Made by a program: the position numbers and the translations under genes. The notes beneath the pieces were generated by a model. It was not told the origin of the DNA. It did not search any database and saw nothing but the letters and a program-made list of their open reading frames with translations. A stretch of DNA of 9,923 nucleotides from NCBI GenBank assembly GCA_900554895.1, contig USIX01000080.1, positions 1 to 9,923 on the forward strand, written 5' to 3'. The DNA comes from an uncultured Megamonas sp. Lineage in GTDB: Bacteria; Bacillota; Negativicutes; Selenomonadales; Selenomonadaceae. Below are positions 6,051-9,923 of the stretch, one piece after another (position 1 is the stretch's first letter; every line of letters starts with the position of its first letter).

Positions 6051-7964
6051 ATGAAATGGAAAAAAATTGAAAATGTAACGACCGAAACGGTTTACATTGA
6101 AAAAGCATCCGCTGAAGAGCAAAAACAGTCTACTACGGCTCTAAACAAATTACATGAAAGTGCACAAACAGTGAAATTTCCTAATGCAACTCATTTCAAA
6201 CAAAGGCAATCCATGCAAGATGCTATAGTTTGCTACCTAAATAATGAAAAAGATATCACAGTGAACTTGTCAGCAAATAACTTCGAAGAACAACAGGACA
6301 ATGTACATTTTGAAACGGAAAATCTGCCTTTCTTCTGGGATAGCTATACTGCCAGATTATGTAAAAATGACGAAGGAAAAAGCATTGTCATTGCTAATTT
6401 TCGTTGTGAATTACTTCGAGAAATAGAGGAACATACAAAGGAGGCGATTGATTTTTATATTGAAATTGCACTATTTTTCAGAGAAAAACAACATTCTTTG
6501 CTTATAAAAAAAGATCTATTTTGCGACGCGAAAAAGGAAATTTTAAAAGCTTTTCCGCAATGTTACGTATACGATACAGGAAGATTTCATGAATATCTGT
6601 CATGGCAATATGGTAATTTCAGTAACAAAAATATCGCAGTTTTTTACAAATTTGGCGGTTGGTACAAAATGCCGAATGGAGCGCATATTTATTTAAACAA
6701 CGCCATGACAAATGTTTCGTCGTCAGTAACACTGCAAGGAAGCACTGATGAAGCACGTCAGTTTTTAGAATTATTTTTAACAATATCGAGTGAACATGAA
6801 AAATTTTTGATGATTTTACAATACTCGCTTTGGGCATATTTGTCATATTTTTACGAGATTTGTGGTATAGATGGCTTAAAAAGCGTGTTATATCTATCAG
6901 CTCCGACAGGAACAGGAAAAACGACCATAGCTAAAATTGTATCATCATCAATTTTGAATGAAGGAGAAAAATCCGTATTACGCTTTGATGATACAATAGC
7001 CTCGTTACAGGAGAGCTTATTTCATAATCGTGATATTGTATCTCTTGTTGATGATTTCTATCCGCAAAGTGATAAAAACTCCGAACAAGCATTTAAAACC
7101 AAGGCTTCTATGATAACACGTATAGCAGGTGATGGGGTTATAAAGGGCAAAATGGGGGCAAATCGAAAACCTCTGTCAGACCGCAAATATCGTGGCGGTA
7201 TTATTGCAACCGGTGAATATATCGACCTCAATACACACTCTTCCTATCTTCGTTGCTGGTGTACAAATCTTCGTGCAAACAGCGTAGATTTCAGTGGCTC
7301 AATATCTGTTCTACAAGGAAATCCTAAGCTGGCTAGAGCATTTTTCTCATCATGGATTTTGTGGTTGCAGAAAAATCAAGATTTTATTTTGCAAAACTTA
7401 AAAGCCCAGCATGAAAAATTTCTTACACTCTGCAAAAAATATTTTGACGAACCGTATCCTCGCTTTTCGAGTAATGTAGCGACTTTTTTAACGATAAATT
7501 ATTTTTTCGACTGTTTTTGTCGAGATTGTGTTATACCATACGATATGCAACGAGTACAACATATAATTCTATCGGAAGCAGAAATACAATTGAAGATGTT
7601 ACAGCAATACTCTCCAACAGAAATCGTTATAAAATCCATACAAGATGCCATTGATAATGCCTATTTAAACCTTGCTGAAAATGAAAATGATTTCTGTACG
7701 AATAATTTTGATGGATTTTTTACATCAGATAAAATTATCGTTATCACGGCAAGACTAGAAGAGATTGTCGAAAAATACACTACCAAGATGAATTTTGGGG
7801 TGAAAATTACTACTGCTCTAAAAGAAGAATTAGCTAGAAAAAACATTTTGGAAGAAAAAAACGGAGAAACAAATTTTAAGTTTACAAAAGCTCGGCTCGT
7901 TTCACCGAAACGACCTCGTATTTACAAACTCAACAAAGGAGCGATTTTAAATGAACAAAGATGA
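6051..7964 (+). CDS. P-loop ATPase, phage/plasmid helicase-like (DUF927-type)
   Basis: The start is placed at ATG 6051 because GAGGTGAT (6040-6047) lies just in front; an upstream TTG at 6024 has no such site. The product has 637 residues. The ATPase core holds Walker A APTGTGKTT (284-292, Lys290), a hydrophobic strand ending in Asp-Asp as Walker B (DIVSLVDDF, 328-336), GGIIATGEY (382-390) as a likely sensor strand, and LRCW with Arg401 as a possible arginine finger. This order, with DDF and xxATGE, matches DUF927-like and related helicase domains of integrative elements and phages, which work in element replication. The N-terminal 250 or so residues show no primase motif I can identify. The next gene overlaps its end, so the two are probably translationally coupled. 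It likely acts on DNA in the cytoplasm for replication or maintenance of the integrated element. Confidence 0.75.
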   Translation: MKWKKIENVTTETVYIEKASAEEQKQSTTALNKLHESAQTVKFPNATHFKQRQSMQDAIVCYLNNEKDITVNLSANNFEEQQDNVHFETENLPFFWDSYTARLCKNDEGKSIVIANFRCELLREIEEHTKEAIDFYIEIALFFREKQHSLLIKKDLFCDAKKEILKAFPQCYVYDTGRFHEYLSWQYGNFSNKNIAVFYKFGGWYKMPNGAHIYLNNAMTNVSSSVTLQGSTDEARQFLELFLTISSEHEKFLMILQYSLWAYLSYFYEICGIDGLKSVLYLSAPTGTGKTTIAKIVSSSILNEGEKSVLRFDDTIASLQESLFHNRDIVSLVDDFYPQSDKNSEQAFKTKASMITRIAGDGVIKGKMGANRKPLSDRKYRGGIIATGEYIDLNTHSSYLRCWCTNLRANSVDFSGSISVLQGNPKLARAFFSSWILWLQKNQDFILQNLKAQHEKFLTLCKKYFDEPYPRFSSNVATFLTINYFFDCFCRDCVIPYDMQRVQHIILSEAEIQLKMLQQYSPTEIVIKSIQDAIDNAYLNLAENENDFCTNNFDGFFTSDKIIVITARLEEIVEKYTTKMNFGVKITTALKEELARKNILEEKNGETNFKFTKARLVSPKRPRIYKLNKGAILNEQR

Positions 7965-8262
7965 CAACGTATCAGTACCTGCCTTTTTAATGGTAAGCAA
8001 ATATCATGTAGGCGTCACAGATAGTCTTGCGGATGTAACTGCTTACAGCAACGAACATCTACAGCCAGGAGAAACCCTAATTTTGAAAAAAGGTTATTTT
8101 GACGAACTTTTAGTCGAGCAACAAAAAATTTTAACTTTAGACAACTTACGTAATAGTGATGGAAATACTTTAATCGTTCCGCACAGGCAAACCGATTTTA
8201 ATTTAATTGAAAGAAATTTGAATGCTAAACCATTGCTGTCAGTAGTTGATATTTTAAAATGA
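7951..8262 (+). CDS. Unknown 103-aa protein coupled to the ATPase
   Basis: ATG at 7951 lies inside the end of the ATPase gene (14-nt overlap), with AAAGGAG at 7935-7941 giving a good ribosome site. The protein is soluble-looking, with no signal peptide, Cys pair or HTH that I can see. It has a beta-rich start (VPAFLMVSKYHVGVTD), an acidic middle (QPGETLILKKGYFDELL) and a C-terminal VVDILK. I do not recognise the family. The overlap and the place between ATPase and Xis suggest an accessory protein for replication, copy control or excision of the element; this is inference from context only. Confidence 0.65.
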   Translation: MNKDDNVSVPAFLMVSKYHVGVTDSLADVTAYSNEHLQPGETLILKKGYFDELLVEQQKILTLDNLRNSDGNTLIVPHRQTDFNLIERNLNAKPLLSVVDILK

Positions 8263-8278
8263 TGAATAAATTTTATTT

Positions 8279-8290
8279 TATATCGATATA
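8279..8290. promoter_or_regulatory. Palindrome before the HTH gene, possible operator
   Basis: TATATCGATATA is a perfect 12-bp palindrome in the 61-nt gap before the excisionase-like gene, followed closely by TATACT and TATAAA, which could be -10 boxes. No good -35 box is seen. An AT-rich palindrome of this length may be chance. Confidence 0.25.
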
Positions 8291-8323
8291 CTATAAATAT
8301 GAATTATGATTGGAGGTATTTTT

Positions 8324-8512
8324 ATGAAAAAAGCAACATTAAACGTAAGCGAAACAGCTGAATTTTTGGGTATCGGTAGAAATAAAACTTATAAACTAAT
8401 TAGTGACGGCATCTTACCAGCGGTTAAAATCGGGCGACAGTTCCGAATACCAATCAAATCTTTAGAAGACTGGCTGATAAACGAAGCTGAAAAAAGTTTA
8501 AAAATTAATTAA
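8324..8512 (+). CDS. Excisionase-like HTH protein (AlpA/Xis type, 62 aa)
   Basis: The start is ATG 8324, because the strong GGAGG (8312-8316) lies 7 nt before it and downstream of the alternative ATG at 8306. The sequence is a compact winged-helix of the MerR/AlpA kind: TLNVSETAEFLGIGRNKTYKLISDG, then a wing ILPAVKIGRQFRIPIKSLEDWL. Such proteins (HTH_17, excisionase family DNA-binding domain) bind DNA near attachment sites and bend it, turning the integrase toward excision, or act as regulators. Its place 58 nt before an integrase gene is the classic xis-int order. A hairpin between the two genes could uncouple their expression. Whether it works as excisionase or only as regulator cannot be told from sequence. 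Confidence 0.85.
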   Translation: MKKATLNVSETAEFLGIGRNKTYKLISDGILPAVKIGRQFRIPIKSLEDWLINEAEKSLKIN

Positions 8513-8519
8513 AACTGTT

Positions 8520-8551
8520 GGCACAGTCGATTACTGGCTGTGCCTTTCTTT
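8520..8551 (+). terminator. Hairpin between xis-like gene and integrase gene
   Basis: GGCACAG (8520-8526) pairs with CTGTGCC (8538-8544); two more pairs close a 7-nt loop, and the tail is TTTCTTTT. It is a moderate terminator or attenuator that would lower integrase expression relative to the HTH gene. The tail overlaps the region just before the integrase ribosome site (AAGGAGTG, 8557-8564). Confidence 0.6.
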
Positions 8552-8570
8552 TCTCAAGGAGTGAATAAAA

Positions 8571-9773
8571 ATGCAAGGTTCAATAAAAGAACGTATCAGG
8601 AAAAATGCTCGTGATGCTCAGGGCAGATTACGGGCAACATTAAAGGTTTATGATGTTTATTACCGTTATACAGATATGATAACGGGCAAGAAAAAGCAAG
8701 CTATCAAACGAGGTTTTTTACGAAAAAGCGATGCTGAAGCATTTCTTTTAGATATCAATAAAAAGCAATCTGAAGGTAATTTTTTAAATCAGAAGTCTAT
8801 AACCGTTACAGAATATTTACTGCAATGGTTGAATGATTATGTAAAAATAAATGTGCGAGCAAGCAGTTATGTCGGTTATGAACGCATTATAAAAAATCAT
8901 CTAATTCCTTATATTGGCAATACATTGTTAAAAAATCTTACTGCCATGCAGATTGATAATCTTTATGCTGAGTTATTACAAAACGGACGTTCTGACGGAA
9001 AAGGCGGCTTATCCCAAAAATCCGTACAGTATACGCACCGCGTTTTGAATGAAGCATTAGAACATGCCGTAAAAAAACAGTTGATTTATTTCAATCCGAT
9101 GAAAAGTATAACGAATACACCGAAACCTAAAAAGTTTCAACCAACAATTTATACAGCTAAAGAATTACTGCATTTATTAAATGTAGCTAAAAATACGCCA
9201 TATGAGCTACCGATTGCTTTAGCCGGTATCTGCGGTTTGCGCCGTGGAGAATGTTTAGGATTAAAGGTATCCGATATTGATTTTTCGACAAAAACAATAA
9301 AAATATCGCGGCAACTCATTCTTTTACACAAACAAATAATGGAAAGTGAACCTAAAAGTACCGACAGCAACCGTGTAATTGCTGTTCCAGATATGGTCAT
9401 GGAAATTATTCAAAAGCAGATACGAGTAAATAATCATTACAAGCAATTACTACAAAACGAGTATTTTGATAAAGGATACCTTATTTGTCATAATAACGGT
9501 ACACCAATTCGTCCAGATTATTTGACAAGAAATGTTCGCAATTTCATTCAAAGCAAAGGATTGAAAAAAATACGATTTCATGACCTTAGACACACATGTG
9601 CTTCATTGATGCTGAAATCCGGTGTTGCAATGAAAACGGCATCAGAAATTCTAGGGCACAGCTCTATTTCCATTACAGCTGATTTATATACACATGTATT
9701 ACAGGATACAAAACAGATGGCAGCTAATCAAATCGAACAGCTCTTAATCAATGAAAAAGATGGCAAAAACTAA
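8571..9773 (+). CDS. int: Tyrosine recombinase / site-specific integrase
   Basis: This 400-residue protein has the usual length and layout of integrases of Gram-positive phages and conjugative or mobilisable elements. An N-terminal arm-binding domain comes first (about 1-60: YYRYTDMITGKKKQAIKRGF, KSDAEAFL). A core-binding SAM-like domain follows (about 75-160: TVTEYLLQWL, YERIIKNHLIPYIG, AMQIDNLYAELL), then the catalytic domain. The catalytic set is complete: Arg224 in CGLRRGE, Lys262 in EPKST, His337 and Arg340 in HDLRHT, His363 in LGHSS, and Tyr373 in LYTHV as nucleophile. AAGGAGTG at 8557-8564 supports ATG 8571. It cuts and rejoins DNA between element and chromosome attachment sites. It lies about 95 nt from the 3' end of a tRNA-Leu gene, the likely target. 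It appears intact. Confidence 0.95.
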   Translation: MQGSIKERIRKNARDAQGRLRATLKVYDVYYRYTDMITGKKKQAIKRGFLRKSDAEAFLLDINKKQSEGNFLNQKSITVTEYLLQWLNDYVKINVRASSYVGYERIIKNHLIPYIGNTLLKNLTAMQIDNLYAELLQNGRSDGKGGLSQKSVQYTHRVLNEALEHAVKKQLIYFNPMKSITNTPKPKKFQPTIYTAKELLHLLNVAKNTPYELPIALAGICGLRRGECLGLKVSDIDFSTKTIKISRQLILLHKQIMESEPKSTDSNRVIAVPDMVMEIIQKQIRVNNHYKQLLQNEYFDKGYLICHNNGTPIRPDYLTRNVRNFIQSKGLKKIRFHDLRHTCASLMLKSGVAMKTASEILGHSSISITADLYTHVLQDTKQMAANQIEQLLINEKDGKN

Positions 9774-9776
9774 GCT

Positions 9777-9797
9777 GTTATCAAAACGTTATCAAAA
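9777..9797. repeat. Direct repeats GTTATCAAAA, candidate integrase arm sites
   Basis: GTTATCAAAA occurs at 9777-9786 and 9788-9797, one helical turn (11 bp) apart, just after the integrase stop. AAGCT (9772-9776) and AGCTT (9799-9803) flank the pair as an inverted repeat. Tandem 10-11-bp repeats between int and the attachment core are typical of arm-type binding sites of this integrase class; that role is inferred. Confidence 0.5.
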
Positions 9798-9824
9798 TAG
9801 CTTTTTCATCTCATTTCAGGCAGC

Positions 9825-9864
9825 AAAAAAGGCTTTACGGAAAACCCGTAAAGCCTTGATTTTT
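9825..9864. terminator. Bidirectional terminator between integrase and tRNA-Leu
   Basis: AAGGCTTTACGG (9829-9840) pairs perfectly with CCGTAAAGCCTT (9846-9857) around a 5-nt loop. T5 follows on the plus strand (9860-9864), and an A6 run (9825-9830) gives the U-tract on the minus strand. It can end both the integrase and the tRNA transcripts. Confidence 0.8.
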
Positions 9865-9868
9865 CTAG

Positions 9869-9923
9869 TGGTGCCGAAGGCCGGACTCGAACCGGCACGT
9901 AGGGGACTACGCTTGATTTTGAG
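9869..9923 (-). tRNA. tRNA-Leu (anticodon CAA), 3' part, 5' part outside window
   Basis: Read on the minus strand, the window begins inside the anticodon loop (CTCAAAA, anticodon CAA at loop positions 34-36). It continues with the 3' strand of the anticodon stem and a long variable arm (CGTAG-TCCC-CTACG) typical of Leu. A T arm (GCCGG-TTCGAGT-CCGGC), the acceptor strand CTTCGGC, the discriminator A and an encoded CCA follow. Its 3' end faces the integrase gene, the usual orientation when an element integrates into the tRNA 3' end and restores it. Confidence 0.9.

Larger units (their letters stand above)
6051..9871 (+). mobile_element. Right end of a tRNA-Leu-integrated element (IME/ICE or prophage-like)
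   Basis: The ATPase/helicase, small coupled gene, Xis-like HTH, tyrosine integrase, candidate arm repeats and tRNA 3' end appear in the order expected for one end of an integrated element. No capsid, terminase, relaxase or conjugation gene is visible in this window, so its type is open. The left boundary is uncertain: no second copy of the tRNA 3' sequence is seen in the window, so the element probably extends left beyond base 1. The start given here only marks the clear module. Confidence 0.65.

Noticed and set aside
8306..8323. Alternative ATG start for the HTH gene
   Set aside because: The GGAGG site lies downstream of this ATG and at the right distance from ATG 8324.
9149..9400. Minus-strand 83-aa frame within the integrase gene
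   Set aside because: It is antisense to the conserved catalytic domain and has no supporting signals.

Overview
The window is AT-rich bacterial DNA with AAGGAG-like ribosome binding sites. A minus-strand tRNA-Leu(CAA) closes the right edge. Sel1-repeat proteins with a CFI-box C-terminus and a Gram-positive-type tyrosine integrase fit a low-GC Bacillota, perhaps a Negativicutes gut or oral organism (Megamonas/Selenomonas type). That placement is inference from gene style only. All protein genes are on the plus strand and no ordinary housekeeping locus is visible apart from the tRNA.

Left part (1-3573). This looks like one operon with short gaps. It holds the 3' end of a gene carrying an EF-Tu domain-II-like segment, a very long Sel1/TPR repeat protein ending in a CFI-box C-terminal domain, and a 49-residue Cys-rich zinc-ribbon-like protein. 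The repeat protein would be one 1056-codon gene, but it carries an in-frame amber codon (TAG, 1410-1412) exactly where the repeat pattern expects Trp. It is therefore either a fresh nonsense mutant, an error, or a readthrough/recoding case.

Middle part (3574-5990). Two near-identical 90-91-nt dyad elements built of TGTCC/GGACA half-sites (3575-3665 and 4088-4177) bracket a small gene for a Gly/Ala-rich, probably membrane-inserting protein. Downstream is a 564-residue protein of unknown family with a plausible promoter and a strong hairpin terminator of its own.

Right part (6051-9868). This is the end of an integrated element. It holds a P-loop ATPase resembling phage/plasmid DUF927-type helicases, an overlapping unknown 103-residue gene, an AlpA/Xis-type HTH protein, a hairpin, and a tyrosine recombinase with a full catalytic set. 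After the integrase come two direct repeats (candidate arm sites), a bidirectional terminator, and the 3' end of tRNA-Leu, the likely attachment site. The matching left attachment site is not in the window, so the element probably extends beyond it. The left and middle clusters could be its cargo, but this cannot be proven here.

The best candidates for something undescribed are the left-operon gene set (EF-Tu domain II segment, Sel1-CFI protein, zinc ribbon), the dyad-flanked membrane-protein cassette, and the orphan 564-residue protein.
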